NCBI GenBank assembly: GCA_900548465.1
Contig: URKY01000051.1
Location: 1-15,083 of the forward strand
Reading direction: 5' to 3'
Length of the DNA: 15,083 nucleotides
Source of the DNA: an uncultured Eubacterium sp.
Lineage (GTDB): Bacteria; Bacillota; Clostridia; Lachnospirales; Lachnospiraceae
Part shown: positions 15,073 through 15,083 of the stretch, in pieces
Numbering within the stretch: the stretch's first letter is position 1
How the letters are laid out: every line of letters starts with the position of its first letter
The notes under the pieces: model-generated
Databases searched by the model: none
The model's input: only the letters and a program-made list of their open reading frames with translations
What the model was told of the DNA's origin: nothing
Program-made: the position numbers and the translations under genes

Positions 15073-15083
15073 TTTTACTTTTA

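Overview
The window looks like part of a low-GC Gram-positive chromosome, most likely a Clostridia/Lachnospiraceae-type bacterium. This is inferred from the very A/T-rich sequence, strong GGAGG-type ribosome binding sites, BspA-type leucine-rich repeats and a SEDS/penicillin-binding-protein pair. No rRNA, tRNA, insertion sequence or CRISPR array was seen.

Plus-strand block (1-12171). After the apparent 3' end of an unidentified gene (1-72) comes a very large protein. It joins a ClpB-D2-like AAA+ ATPase, a receiver-like middle region, an FtsH-like AAA+ ATPase and an M41 zinc metalloprotease, with no membrane segment. Tightly behind it follow a PP2C phosphatase and a Ser/Thr kinase with four C-terminal membrane helices and no PASTA repeats. 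A long hairpin terminator (6868-6917) closes this first unit. A second unit encodes a membrane-anchored FHA protein, a RodA/FtsW (SEDS) glycan polymerase, a PbpA-like transpeptidase overlapping it by 11 nt, and a second PP2C phosphatase. A leucine-rich-repeat protein with a zinc ribbon at each end follows, with its own good promoter candidate.

The gene set (kinase, phosphatases, FHA, RodA, PbpA) closely parallels the actinobacterial fhaB-pstP-rodA-pbpA-pknA-pknB cluster. The obvious model is a dedicated peptidoglycan synthase switched by Ser/Thr phosphorylation: the kinase writes, the PP2Cs erase, the FHA protein reads at the membrane, and RodA-PbpA is the output. The Clp-FtsH fusion protease would be an additional remodelling or degradation arm. 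This model is inference from gene content.

Minus-strand block (12192-14940). It converges on the first block with only 20 bp between stop codons and is visibly less A/T-rich. It holds an HD-domain dGTPase-like triphosphohydrolase and, upstream of it, a Lon-type AAA+ ATPase without a protease domain whose Walker B aspartate is asparagine. A promoter candidate for this pair lies at 14980-15009. The composition change and convergence suggest a boundary between an accessory signalling/cell-wall cluster and more ordinary chromosomal genes.
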